Shown here: in pieces, positions 28,237 to 37,583 of the stretch
Position numbering within the stretch: the stretch's first letter is position 1
Layout of the letters: each line of letters starts with the position of its first letter
From: Poriferisodalis sp965198245
GTDB taxonomy: Bacteria; Actinomycetota; Acidimicrobiia; Acidimicrobiales; Poriferisodalaceae
NCBI RefSeq assembly: GCF_965198245.1
Contig: NZ_OZ240249.1
Span: 4,278,001 to 4,342,000 of the forward strand
Direction: 5' to 3'
DNA: 64,000 nucleotides
Position numbers and translations under genes: made by a program
Notes under the pieces: model-generated
The model's database searches: none
The model's input: the letters and a program-made list of their open reading frames with translations, nothing else
Told to the model about the DNA's origin: nothing

Positions 28237-29631
28237 TCAGAAGCTCGTCGCCCGCACCAGCTGGACGAGGCGGTCCGCAAGCTCAGCCGCCTCGCTCTCG
28301 GTCGGCGCTTCGACCATGACACGAATAGCCGGCTCGGTGCCGCTCGGACGCACCAGCACCCGCACCTCGGGTCCGGCTTGCGCAGCAATCTCGTCGACCG
28401 CGCGGCGGGTCTCGTCGGACAATGACCCTGCGCTGGCTGGCACATTGCGCAGCACCTGCGGAGCGCTTTGCATCGCCGCGCCTGCAAGATCACTGCTCGT
28501 GCGGACCGGTGAGCCAGCCATACCGCGGCGTATGACGAGGTCGGCCAGATGGACGGCGCTGCGCAGCCCGTCACCGGTCGTGGCCTCGTGACGAAAGACC
28601 ACGTGACCTGACTGCTCGCCCCCAAGGCTGTAGCCACCGGTGTCCAGCGCTTCAAGCACAGCACGGTCCCCTACCGCGGTCTCGATCACCTCGATGCCTG
28701 CGGAGGCCATGGCCCGGCGCAGCCCCAGGTTGGACATCACGGTGACGACGAGCGTGTTGCCCTTGAGCAGGCCGCGCTCGGCCATATCCAACGCGAACAG
28801 CGCCATCTGGCGATCGCCGTCAATGAGGCGTCCATCGCTGCCCACGGCGATCAGCCGGTCGCCGTCGCCGTCGAATGCCAACCCGAGATCCGCTCCCTGC
28901 TCGGTCACCGACACCTGCAGCGCAGCCGGATTCACCGAGCCGCAGCCGTCGTTGATGTTGCGACCGCTGGGCTCACAGAACAGCGCCGTGACCTGTGCCC
29001 CCAACCGTCTCAGGACCGCCGGCGCGAGCGAGGCGCTGGCCCCGTTGGCGCCGTCCACGACGAGGCGGAGGCCGCTGAGCGTGCGCCCATCGATGGCCTC
29101 GCGCAGCGACATCTCGTACGCGTCGAACACTCGGGCCGTCTCGCCGGTCGGAGCAACTCCGACCGCTGCGCTGGCGAGGCTGCTCCGCCGGGCAACATTC
29201 GCAGCTGATGGGCGGTCGCCGTGGGTGAGTCCCACGCGGTCGAGGTGGTGCGTCACGGCTGACTGAGCGTCATCATCGAGCTTTGTGCCGCCCTGCGCGA
29301 ACAGCTTCACGCCGTTGTCAGTCCATGGATTGTGCGACGCGGAGACCATCGCTCCCGCTGAGCCCTCGAGCCCCGCGCCAAACGCCACGACCGGCGTGGG
29401 CACGACGCCGAGATCGACGACCTCGGCACCCGTTGCACGGAGGCCCGCCATGAGCGCACCCGCCAGCGCGGGACCCGATTCGCGCGTATCGCGGCCTACG
29501 ACCCAGCGAGCGTCCGCGGCACCGGCTCCGAGCGCCTGGTTGGCCGCACGCCCGATGGCGTGCGCGACCACCTCGTCAAGTTCTTGGAACGCCAGCCCTC
29601 GAACGCCGTCGGTTCCGAAGGTGGGTATCAC
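28237..29631 (-). CDS. glmM: Phosphoglucosamine mutase
   Basis: Interconverts glucosamine-6-phosphate and glucosamine-1-phosphate on the way to UDP-GlcNAc. The start MIPTFGTDGVRGLAFQELD fits the family, and the active-site serine is in VSASHNPWTDNGVKLF. The Mg loop is AFDGDGDRLI, the sugar specificity loop GGEQSGHVVF, and the phosphate-binding loop RPSGTEPAIRVM. 464 residues. It follows rpsI after 22 bases in the usual actinobacterial order. Confidence 0.97.
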   Translation of the reverse strand: MIPTFGTDGVRGLAFQELDEVVAHAIGRAANQALGAGAADARWVVGRDTRESGPALAGALMAGLRATGAEVVDLGVVPTPVVAFGAGLEGSAGAMVSASHNPWTDNGVKLFAQGGTKLDDDAQSAVTHHLDRVGLTHGDRPSAANVARRSSLASAAVGVAPTGETARVFDAYEMSLREAIDGRTLSGLRLVVDGANGASASLAPAVLRRLGAQVTALFCEPSGRNINDGCGSVNPAALQVSVTEQGADLGLAFDGDGDRLIAVGSDGRLIDGDRQMALFALDMAERGLLKGNTLVVTVMSNLGLRRAMASAGIEVIETAVGDRAVLEALDTGGYSLGGEQSGHVVFRHEATTGDGLRSAVHLADLVIRRGMAGSPVRTSSDLAGAAMQSAPQVLRNVPASAGSLSDETRRAVDEIAAQAGPEVRVLVRPSGTEPAIRVMVEAPTESEAAELADRLVQLVRATSF

Positions 29632-29653
29632 GCCAGGCTCAGCGCTTGGAGTG

Positions 29654-30046
29654 CTATCGCTTGGAATATTGGGGCGCCTTGCGGGCCTTCTTGAGGCCGT
29701 ATTTCTTGGATTCCTTCTTGCGGTCGTCGCGGTGGAGCATCCCGGCGGACTTGAGCGTCGGCCGCATCTCGGGGTCCATCACCAGCAACGAGCGGGCAAT
29801 ACCCAGCCGTAGCGCACCCGCCTGGCCGGCCACACCGCCGCCGTCGACGGTGGCGTCGACGTCGTAACTCTCGGTGGTCTCGGTGAGCCGCAGCGGCTCA
29901 GTGATGTTCATGCGGTGCACCGACGACGTGAAGTACTCGTCGAACGGGCGGCCGTTCACGCGAATGTTGCCGCCGCCGGGTTGAAACCTCACCCGCGCGA
30001 CGGCGCGCTTGCGGCGGCCGGTGGTCTGCGTCAGCTGTACGGGCAC
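29654..30046 (-). CDS. rpsI: 30S ribosomal protein S9
   Basis: 130 residues with TGRRKRAVARVRFQPGGGNI at the start and the conserved C-terminal KKYGLKKARKAPQYSKR, which reaches the P-site tRNA. It lies 26 bases behind rplM, as nearly everywhere in bacteria. Confidence 0.98.
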   Translation of the reverse strand: MPVQLTQTTGRRKRAVARVRFQPGGGNIRVNGRPFDEYFTSSVHRMNITEPLRLTETTESYDVDATVDGGGVAGQAGALRLGIARSLLVMDPEMRPTLKSAGMLHRDDRKKESKKYGLKKARKAPQYSKR

Positions 30047-30072
30047 GAACTCTCCGTGTTTGGTTTGGGGCC

Positions 30073-30519
30073 TCAGCGCGCCGAGGCGCCAGGCAATTGC
30101 AGCAGTTGGGGCTGCTGGGCGGCGTGGGGATGGTCCGGGCCGGCGTACACCTTCAGCTTGCGCAGCTGGGCCCGGCCGAGACGGGTGTGCGGCAGCATGC
30201 CCCGAATGGAGCGCCGGACGGCGTCGGCGGGGCGGCGGGCCAGCAGGTCGCCGTATTTCTCGCTGCGCAGACCGCCGGGGTATCCCGAATGGCGGTGCAC
30301 GAGCTTCTGCGTCGCCTTGTCGCCGGTCAGCACGACCTTGTCGGCGTTCACCACCACGACGTGATCACCGCAGTCGATGTAGGGGGCGAAGGTTGGCTTG
30401 TGCTTGCCGCGCAGGATTCTGGCCACCTCGGTGGCCATGCGGCCGAGCACCATGCCTTCGGCATCGACAACGAACCAAGCGTGCTCGATCTCAGATGCTT
30501 TGGGGGCGTAGGTGCGCAC
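30073..30519 (-). CDS. rplM: 50S ribosomal protein L13
   Basis: 148 residues. WFVVDAEGMVLGRMATEVAR and NADKVVLTGDK are family signatures, followed by RKYGDLLARRP-like and RGMLPHTRLGRAQLRKLKVY. First gene of rplM-rpsI-glmM. The amidohydrolase gene ends 51 bases upstream on the same strand, so some read-through is possible. Confidence 0.98.
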   Translation of the reverse strand: MRTYAPKASEIEHAWFVVDAEGMVLGRMATEVARILRGKHKPTFAPYIDCGDHVVVVNADKVVLTGDKATQKLVHRHSGYPGGLRSEKYGDLLARRPADAVRRSIRGMLPHTRLGRAQLRKLKVYAGPDHPHAAQQPQLLQLPGASAR

Positions 30520-30570
30520 GCTGGAACTCCGCTTGGGGTCGCCGATGAGACCTCAAGAGGCTACCGGCGC

Positions 30571-32310
30571 TCAGCCAGTTGCCGTCACTGGTCCAGATGC
30601 CCTCACCGGCACAGTGTCGCGGCCGGCCCGCAGCAAGGTTCCGGGACGGGCATCAGTGAACTCGCCGCCGCTGACTGCAACCTCGCCGTTCACCAGCACC
30701 GTGTCGATGCCGTCGGCCTCGCCGTAGAGCCGCCACGCACCACCGGGCAGGTCCTCGCGCACCTCGATTGGGCGCGGCGCAACCGCGTCGGGATCGAAGA
30801 CCACCACATCGGCGTGCCAGCCTTCGGCCAACCGTCCCCGACCTGCAAGTCCGTACAGCCGAGCCGGGATATCGGTCAGCTTGTGGATGGCATCCTCGAG
30901 CTCGAGCATCTCGCGGTCACGTGCAGCAGCCAGCAAATACGTCGAATAGTTGAACGTCGCCAGGAAGTCGAGGTGGGCACCCGCATCGGATGCCCCGATC
31001 ACGCAGCGGTCGTCGTTCCACAGCTCTTGACGCAGTGCCCAGCTGTCGTCGTCGTCCCCAGCGGCTCGCGGGTAGAGACCGGTCTTGAGATCGTCGGCCA
31101 CGACCAGATCGCAGAGCGCATCCCATGGCGTGATGCCCTGCTGGTCGGCAATCTCGCCGATCGTGCGGCCCTCGAAGTGCGTCAGATCGGGCTTGGTGAC
31201 TTCCCCGACTGTCAGGCGCTCCCAGCGAGCCACGCCCCGGAACGCGCTCGGCTGCTGGGCCAGATCGTTCAACTCGGCCCGGCGCACCGGGTCAGACAGC
31301 AGCCGCATCTTCTCATCAGGCGGCAGTGCCATCGGCTCGGCCCAGCCGTGCAGCGTGTCGAGCAGAAAACCGCTCTCGAAGCACAGTCGGCTGACGGCGG
31401 GCATCGGCGCCGTGAGTGCCAGCACCCGTCCACCTTGGCGGGCTGCGAAATTGCTGGCTTCGAGCTTCTGGGCGATGGCGTCTCGATGCCGGCCGTTGGC
31501 GAAGATCACGTTCCAGTTGAGCGGCCGGTCCGCAGCCACCGACATGTCGGTGAGCAGCTGGTACACGTCGGTATCGAAGCGTTCGATGGTCGGGATGAAC
31601 TCGAGCGCGACTGCAGGGCTCGAGCGCAGCACCGAGCACAACTCGATGAGCTCGGTGGTCGAGGCGTGGCGCGACGGCACTGCCTCGCCCGACGCGTCGT
31701 TGTGGGTCTTGGCCCACGACGAGCTGAAGCCCAGCCCGCCGGCGGCGATGCTGTCGGCCAGCATCTTCTTCATGGCGTCGAGTTCTTCAGGCGTGGCTTC
31801 GTGCCCTACGGAGCGCTCGCCCATCACCACCCTGCGCAGCGCGCAGTGGCCAACCAGGAACCCGGCGTTCGGCATGAGCGTCCCGTCGATGGAGTCGAGG
31901 TACTCGCCGAAGCTGCGCCAGTCCCACGGGACGCCTTCGGACAGAGATGCGAGCGGCATGCCCTCCACCCGGGCGAGCATCCGCATCAGGTAGTCGCCGT
32001 GGTCGGGCTCCAGCGGGGCGATGGTGAAGCCGCAGTTGCCGCCGATCACCGTAGTGACGCCGTGCAGTGGCGACGGGGACAGCGTCGTGTCCCAGAACAC
32101 TTGTGCATCGAAGTGCGTGTGGATGTCGACGAAGCCGGGTGCGGCGACCATGCCGTCGGCGTCGATGGTTCGCGCAGCAGTGCCCGCCGCGTGCACCGCA
32201 TCGTCGCCGATGGCCACGATGCGGCCGTCTCGAATGCCGATGTCGCCGTGGCTGCGTGCCGCCCCGGTGCCGTCGATGATCGTGCCGCCCGCAATCCTGA
32301 TATCGAGCAT
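30571..32310 (-). CDS. N-acyl-D-amino-acid deacylase-like amidohydrolase
   Basis: 579-residue member of the D-aminoacylase branch of the amidohydrolase superfamily. I start at ATG 32310 (MLDIRIAGGTIIDGTG); a GTG at 32328 would collide with the truA region. The metal motif APGFVDIHTHFDAQVFWD and the GNCGF segment are typical of this branch, and SDAGAHLDFLATFNYSTYLL and YGLAGRGRLAEGWHADVVVFD close the barrel and beta-sandwich. It is probably Zn-dependent and acts on N-acyl or related amide substrates. The exact substrate cannot be read from the sequence. It is divergent from truA. Confidence 0.85.
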   Translation of the reverse strand: MLDIRIAGGTIIDGTGAARSHGDIGIRDGRIVAIGDDAVHAAGTAARTIDADGMVAAPGFVDIHTHFDAQVFWDTTLSPSPLHGVTTVIGGNCGFTIAPLEPDHGDYLMRMLARVEGMPLASLSEGVPWDWRSFGEYLDSIDGTLMPNAGFLVGHCALRRVVMGERSVGHEATPEELDAMKKMLADSIAAGGLGFSSSWAKTHNDASGEAVPSRHASTTELIELCSVLRSSPAVALEFIPTIERFDTDVYQLLTDMSVAADRPLNWNVIFANGRHRDAIAQKLEASNFAARQGGRVLALTAPMPAVSRLCFESGFLLDTLHGWAEPMALPPDEKMRLLSDPVRRAELNDLAQQPSAFRGVARWERLTVGEVTKPDLTHFEGRTIGEIADQQGITPWDALCDLVVADDLKTGLYPRAAGDDDDSWALRQELWNDDRCVIGASDAGAHLDFLATFNYSTYLLAAARDREMLELEDAIHKLTDIPARLYGLAGRGRLAEGWHADVVVFDPDAVAPRPIEVREDLPGGAWRLYGEADGIDTVLVNGEVAVSGGEFTDARPGTLLRAGRDTVPVRASGPVTATG

Positions 32311-32375
32311 CTGCCCCGTCCCCCTCACAGATGGCCCCTGCGAGCCGGTCCCGCGAAGCTGAAGGCGAAGTTACC

Positions 32376-33194
32376 GTGCCAACGGTGAACGAACATGAGT
32401 CCGAGCACCGCACGGTGCGGCTGGATCTCTCTTACCGCGGCACCGGCTTTCGTGGCTTCGCCGCCAATGAAGGCGTGCGCACGGTTGCAGGCGATCTCAA
32501 CGCAGCGCTTGAGCGGGTCCTCGGCGAGGCGCCTCCGGTGACCGCGGCAGGTCGCACCGACGCGGGAGTCCACGCGACAGGTCAGGTGGTGTCGTTCAAG
32601 ATCGGGAACGAGGGGCTGCGCCGCATCGGCGATAGCCAGCCTGGTGATCGTCTGGATCGCCTCGCGGCTTCGCTGAATCGCCTGCTGAATCCCGACATTG
32701 CCGTAACGGGTGCAGCGTTGGCCACAGACAGCTTTGACGCGCGTCACTCGGCCAGCGCTCGGGCCTACGAGTACCGCATCCGCAACGAAGCACACCTCGA
32801 CCCGCGCTCCGCCGACCTCGAATGGCATGTGCACCAGCGCCTCGACGTGGATCGCATGAACGCTGCGGCCCGCCACCTCGTCGGCGAGCACGACTTCACG
32901 TCGTTCTGCCGCCGGCCGAAGGATCGTCCCGACGCGTCGCTGGTGCGGACCGTGATGCAGGCGCATTGGTCAGCTGAGAGCGCGCAGTTGCTGTTCGAGA
33001 TTGAAGCGAATGCCTTCTGCCACCAGATGGTGCGAGCCATTGTGGGGCAGTGCGTTGCGGTTGGCCGCGGCGATCGCTCGGCCGACGATGTACCCGCCGT
33101 GCTGGCTGCGCGCCGCCGGGACGCGGCCGCGCCGATCGCCCCGCCCCACGGGCTGACCCTCGTGGCGGTGCGTTACCGCGACGAGGAGTTCTAG
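32376..33194 (+). CDS. truA: tRNA pseudouridine(38-40) synthase
   Basis: Modifies the anticodon arm of tRNA. Signatures are LSYRGTGFRGFAAN, the catalytic aspartate in AAGRTDAGVHATGQV, FDARHSASARAYEYRI and FCHQMVRAIVGQ near the C-terminus. I choose GTG 32376 (MPTVNEHESEHRTVRL, 272 residues) because GAAGGCGAAG lies just before it; ATG 32331 leaves almost no room for the divergent promoters. In most actinobacteria truA follows rplQ on the same strand, but here it is inverted relative to the ribosomal genes. Confidence 0.95.
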   Translation: MPTVNEHESEHRTVRLDLSYRGTGFRGFAANEGVRTVAGDLNAALERVLGEAPPVTAAGRTDAGVHATGQVVSFKIGNEGLRRIGDSQPGDRLDRLAASLNRLLNPDIAVTGAALATDSFDARHSASARAYEYRIRNEAHLDPRSADLEWHVHQRLDVDRMNAAARHLVGEHDFTSFCRRPKDRPDASLVRTVMQAHWSAESAQLLFEIEANAFCHQMVRAIVGQCVAVGRGDRSADDVPAVLAARRRDAAAPIAPPHGLTLVAVRYRDEEF

Positions 33195-33213
33195 GCGAGG
33201 CTGGTCGCCCGGC

Positions 33214-36200
33214 TCACTCGGAGGTGCGGAAGACCTCGATGCGGTTGTCGAGGTTGAACAGCAGAGCGGCGTACTGCTGCACGTCGTCCGCCGTCACCTC
33301 GTTGAGCGCCTGCCGTCGCTGAGCCGGCGTGCCCACGTCTGCGTCGTCGAGATGGTGACGTCGCAGGAGGGGGTTGATGATCAGCGAGTTGGATTCCAGC
33401 ACGTAGTTGTCACGGACCACGGCGATTGCCTGGGCGAGATCGCGCTCTGTCGGACCGTCGGCGATCAACTCGCTGAGGATCTCGATGACTTCAGCGTGAC
33501 CGGCCTCGTGGCCCTCCGAGGCACCGGTGGAGGAAATCTGTGCCTCCCAGGTTCCCACCGCGTCGTTCGGCGACACTGACGCTCCGACGGCGTAGGCATC
33601 GCCGAGCTCCTCGCGCACCCGCACGGTGAGCAAGTCATTGATGACCGCAGCAGTCACATCGGCAATGACCAAGCTCTCGGTGCTGATCGGTGCCGCAGCG
33701 CCGAACATGACGTCGAAGCCTGCCGCGCCGGCATCGGCGTCGACCGCGATCGTGATGCGCTTAACGCCAGAGGGGAAGCCCGGACGGTGGTTCACGAACG
33801 TGTCGGAGGCACCGGACGGCAGTGTGCCGATGTAGCGAGCAGCCAAGTCGGCCACGGTGGCACGGTCGATGTCGCCCACGACTGCCACCACCAAGTCGTC
33901 CACGTCGCTCAGCCGCGTTTCGTACAAGCCGAGCAGTGACGACGTCGTCGTGGCGTCGATCTGGGCTTGCGTGGCAATGAACTGGTACCACGGGCTGCCC
34001 TGATAGAGCGCATCAAGCAGCGCCAACTGCGAAATCCACCGCGGGAAGGTTTCCGCATTCGCGAGCCGCGTCGTCATGGCCTGGACCTGCTCGTTGACCG
34101 CCACGTCGGTGATGCGGGGCTGCGTGATGTACAGGTGCATCAGCGTGAACAAGGCCTCGAGGTCATCAGAACCCGTCGCGCCGGAGAAGCCCTCGGAGAA
34201 CTCGGCGATGAAGGGGCTGACCCGGGCTGTCGTGGTGGCGAGGTACTCGTCCAGCTGAGTCGCGGAGGCATCCCCCACGCCGCTGGAGGCAACTGCCCCT
34301 ACCGCATGGCGCGCCAGCGCAGAGTCGCCCTGCGACAACGTCGACCAGCCGCCCAAGCCCTCAGTAACGACGTTCACCTCGCCCGCAGCGATGTCCGATG
34401 GCGCGAACACGACCCGGGCGCCGTTGGGGAACTCCCATTCGTACGCGTCCTCGAACAGATCCAGCGCTGCTTGCCGCGAGGGAGCGACCGGATCCGGCGC
34501 CTCCATCAGAACGTCAACCGCCTCTTCGGCCTCCGGCGGCGCCAGCGGCACCACGGCTTCGACCGCCCCAAGGAGCTCTTCCGCGGTCGGCACCTGGGAT
34601 GGATCGGGTCCGATCGACACGACGAGCGGTGGCGCCTTGTCCAGCACCCAGCGCAGATGCGCAGTCAGCTCGGTGACCGAGTAGGTACCCAGGAGAGCCT
34701 CGAGGCGGTTGACCCGGTCCGCGGTCGACGAGATGTCTGCTCCCGAGAGGAAGTGGTCGACGTAGCTGAACGCGTACTCGCCGTCCTGGCGGGTCTCCTC
34801 GCTCTCGAGCTGGAACTCGAGCGATGTGCGGAAGGCGCTGACGGCCTGGTCAAGCTCATCGGGCCTAAAGCCGAAGTGAGCCGCCCCTTCAACGACCGCG
34901 AGATAGTCGGTCGTCGCCTGCACCAGATCTGATCCCTGGTAGTTCGTGCCGTACAGGCGCAGTCCGCGCGCAGCGGGGAACGCGCTGATGTGCGGCTCGG
35001 TGGCCTGCGCCATGAGCCCTGCTCGATGCGCGGCATCCAACCGAATATCAAGCATGCGGGCGATGAGTTCCTCCATCAACGTCAACCGCTCACCCCCGAC
35101 GGTGCCAGCAGGCCATGCCGGCAGCTGCCAATCCAGCGATATGTAGATGGGTCCATGGTCAGGGTGGGTGACGACGCCGGTAACCGGCTCGGTCACGAAT
35201 TCCACTGTGAACGCGTCCCGGTCCGGCTGAGCCGGCGCAGCATCGGTGCGCGCGGCCCAGTCCCCGAAGTGCTCGACAACCAGCTGCTCCATCTGCGTGA
35301 CCGGCAGGTCGCCCACTACGACGACGGCCATGTTGTCGGGCCGGTACCAGGTTTCGTAGAACTCACGGAGCTGTGCGGCGGTAACCGACGAGATGGACTC
35401 CTCGCTGCCCCCGATCAGCATGCCCTCGTAGACGGTGCCCTTGTAGTAGATCGCATCGAGGAAGTTCGAGATCCGGCCCGACGCCGACTCGTCTCGCAGC
35501 CGGTACTCATCGAGGATGATGCCCCGCTCTTCCTCGACGTCATCGGGAAGAATCGTGGCAGCCGACGCCCACTCCGACAGCACCGTGAACGCGAGGCCGA
35601 GCGCCTCGGGATCGTCAAGCTGGAAGTCCAGGATGTAGACGGTCTCGTCTGGACTGGTGAAGGCGTTCAGGTCGGCGCCGAAGTCGGTGCCGAAGTCGCG
35701 CAGCACTTGATCGAGCTCGTTCTCGGAAAAGCGCTCCGTGCCGTTGAACAGCATGTGCTCCAAGAAGTGCGCGGCGCCCTCAGCCCCATCGGGATCCTGC
35801 ACCCCGCCTGCGTTCACGACTAAGTGCATGACGACGGCCTCGCCGGGCGAGTCGTTCGACCGCAGGTAGTAGGTGAGGCCGTTCGAGAGCTCGCCGATCA
35901 GCACGTTCGAGTCGACCGGCAGCAGCGTCGGGTCCGGATCGGCAGGCTCGTAGTCGTTGAACTCGCCCAGGTCGACCGGATCGCCAATGGGCTCCCGCTC
36001 GGGCTCGGCTTCTTCGCCGGGCTCGGCCTCTTCTTCGGCTTCAGTTGAAGGCTCCTCTGCGTCTTCCACTTCAGCAGGGGCCTCCGGCTCGGGAGCCTCC
36101 TCGTGGACTTCGGACATTTCGTCGTCGGCCTCGTCGGGGACTGCGTCGGGAGGGTCAGCTGCGCAGGCTGCCGCCAGCAACACGGAGACAAACAGGGCTG

Positions 36201-36231
36201 CGAACAGCTTGCGCCAGGAGGTGGTGTTCAT
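33214..36231 (-). CDS. M16-family zinc peptidase, secreted lipoprotein
   Basis: About 1005 residues from ATG 36231 (the frame runs further but has no homology upstream). The signal peptide MNTTSWRKLFAALFVSVLLA ends in a lipobox (LAAAC, Cys23). A very acidic low-complexity stretch follows (about 30-100, rich in E, D, P and A). The inverted zinc motif is AAHFLEHMLFNGTE (H155, E158, H159), and the third ligand E235 (EERGIILDEYRLRD) is exactly 76 residues after the last His. Two tandem M16 pairs fill the rest. It probably degrades peptides or protein fragments at the cell surface. Confidence 0.92.
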   Translation of the reverse strand: MNTTSWRKLFAALFVSVLLAAACAADPPDAVPDEADDEMSEVHEEAPEPEAPAEVEDAEEPSTEAEEEAEPGEEAEPEREPIGDPVDLGEFNDYEPADPDPTLLPVDSNVLIGELSNGLTYYLRSNDSPGEAVVMHLVVNAGGVQDPDGAEGAAHFLEHMLFNGTERFSENELDQVLRDFGTDFGADLNAFTSPDETVYILDFQLDDPEALGLAFTVLSEWASAATILPDDVEEERGIILDEYRLRDESASGRISNFLDAIYYKGTVYEGMLIGGSEESISSVTAAQLREFYETWYRPDNMAVVVVGDLPVTQMEQLVVEHFGDWAARTDAAPAQPDRDAFTVEFVTEPVTGVVTHPDHGPIYISLDWQLPAWPAGTVGGERLTLMEELIARMLDIRLDAAHRAGLMAQATEPHISAFPAARGLRLYGTNYQGSDLVQATTDYLAVVEGAAHFGFRPDELDQAVSAFRTSLEFQLESEETRQDGEYAFSYVDHFLSGADISSTADRVNRLEALLGTYSVTELTAHLRWVLDKAPPLVVSIGPDPSQVPTAEELLGAVEAVVPLAPPEAEEAVDVLMEAPDPVAPSRQAALDLFEDAYEWEFPNGARVVFAPSDIAAGEVNVVTEGLGGWSTLSQGDSALARHAVGAVASSGVGDASATQLDEYLATTTARVSPFIAEFSEGFSGATGSDDLEALFTLMHLYITQPRITDVAVNEQVQAMTTRLANAETFPRWISQLALLDALYQGSPWYQFIATQAQIDATTTSSLLGLYETRLSDVDDLVVAVVGDIDRATVADLAARYIGTLPSGASDTFVNHRPGFPSGVKRITIAVDADAGAAGFDVMFGAAAPISTESLVIADVTAAVINDLLTVRVREELGDAYAVGASVSPNDAVGTWEAQISSTGASEGHEAGHAEVIEILSELIADGPTERDLAQAIAVVRDNYVLESNSLIINPLLRRHHLDDADVGTPAQRRQALNEVTADDVQQYAALLFNLDNRIEVFRTSE

Positions 36232-36373
36232 CGGCAGAGTCGCCTTTCGGACGAGTAGAACGATGCCGCGTGCGCGGCGAAGGAGCTGCAGCACAGCAGG
36301 CGAGCGGCACAGGACGGTATCGGCGATTCTCGCTTGCTGCTCTTCGGCGCACTGGCGTCCACGTGAGCGATCG

Positions 36374-36718
36374 TCACAGCTGCTCAAGCCGCTCGAGCAA
36401 GGCCTCGGGTGAGCCCTTATGACCAGCGATGTCTGCGGTGGTGAGGGTTTCGCTCCAGCCCTCGCCGTCGTGGGCAACGATGCTCGGAAGCGCTGAGGTG
36501 GCCGCGAGCTGCTCGGCGGTGGCATCGTCGCGGTGGACGAGCTCCAGGTCGACCGGCGAGGCCGCACAGGCCTGCTTCCACTGGCGTGAACCCATCGGAT
36601 TCCAGCCGTGGGTGATGTCGCACAGGGCGCAGCTGCTGCGGCCCATGAGCTTGCCGACTGCGTAACGGAACTCACCGGCCAGCGTTCCGTCTGCGTCATA
36701 GATGCCGACCAAGCGCAC
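36374..36718 (-). CDS. Small conserved protein of unknown function
   Basis: 114 residues from GTG 36718 (MRLVGIYDADGTLAGEFRYA). The frame extends far upstream under sodB, but only this part looks like a protein of its own. GRSSCALCDITHGW carries a CxxC pair and His near residue 35. The C-terminal segment LPSIVAHDGEGWSETLTTAD is plausible for a small beta-alpha fold. I do not know its function. It sits between sodB (divergent) and the M16 peptidase gene. Confidence 0.55.
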   Translation of the reverse strand: MRLVGIYDADGTLAGEFRYAVGKLMGRSSCALCDITHGWNPMGSRQWKQACAASPVDLELVHRDDATAEQLAATSALPSIVAHDGEGWSETLTTADIAGHKGSPEALLERLEQL

Positions 36719-36823
36719 GCCGCACCATACCGGCGCGTTGGCCAGCGTCTTGATCACTCTCCCGGGGGAAGTTGCCGTGCCCGCTGGCATACTCGCCCGG
36801 GCCGGTGACCACGTGACTCTCAC

Positions 36824-37441
36824 ATGACGATTCAGCTTCCAGACCTTCCCTACGCGCCCGATGCGCTGGCACCGCACATCAGCGAGCGCACCATCAGCTT
36901 CCACTACGGCAAGCACCATGCCGCCTATGTGAAGGCGGTGAACGCTGGGGTTGCGGGCACACCCGACGAGGGCCGGCCGCTCCCCGAACTGGTGCGTTCG
37001 CTGCCGGCGGGCAGCCTGTTCAACGCTGCAGCTCAGGCGTGGAATCACGACTTCTATTGGCGGTCGATGTCTCCGGGCGCTGGCGGCGAGCCTGATAGCG
37101 ACCTGGCGGCGGCGCTGGCAGCGAGCTTCGGAAGCGTGGACGCCTTCCGGGACGAATTCGCCGTCGGGGCGGTCGGGAACTTCGCTTCGGGCTGGGGCTG
37201 GCTCGTGTTCGACGGTACGAGTGCGGGGTCGAGTGCCCTGCGCATCGTCCAGTCCGACGACGCGCAGACGCCTTTGACGGACGGGCTGACACCGCTGCTG
37301 GTCATCGATGTGTGGGAGCACGCCTACTACCTCGACTACCAGAACGCGCGAGCTGCCTATGTGAACGCCTTTGTTGAGCACCTGGTCTGCTGGGAGTTCG
37401 CTTCGGCCAACTACGCCGCAGCCCTGCGCATCCACGCCTAG
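36824..37441 (+). CDS. sodB: Superoxide dismutase (Fe/Mn)
   Basis: 205-residue Fe/Mn-SOD that dismutes superoxide. All four metal ligands are present: H27 (FHYGKHHAAYV), H75 (AWNHDFYW), D162 and H166 (DVWEHAYYLDY). AAQAWNHDFYW favours the iron type, and SGWGWLVF is normal for both. No strong ribosome site precedes the ATG, so a leaderless or weakly initiated transcript is possible. Confidence 0.95.
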   Translation: MTIQLPDLPYAPDALAPHISERTISFHYGKHHAAYVKAVNAGVAGTPDEGRPLPELVRSLPAGSLFNAAAQAWNHDFYWRSMSPGAGGEPDSDLAAALAASFGSVDAFRDEFAVGAVGNFASGWGWLVFDGTSAGSSALRIVQSDDAQTPLTDGLTPLLVIDVWEHAYYLDYQNARAAYVNAFVEHLVCWEFASANYAAALRIHA

Positions 37442-37583
37442 CCCAACCGCTCGTTTCTGCCGTTGGAGGAGATGAGCGCCGGTTGTCGAAGTTGAACTGA
37501 CACCGACATCGCCTCTGGCTCGTGTCCTACAGCGGCGGCGCAGGTCGTTAGGCTGAATTCCTAAGTCAGATTGGCGATGCCCG

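Noticed and set aside
30097..32388. Plus-strand open frame of 763 codons opposite rplM and the amidohydrolase
   Set aside because: It crosses two well-supported minus-strand genes and shows no domain.
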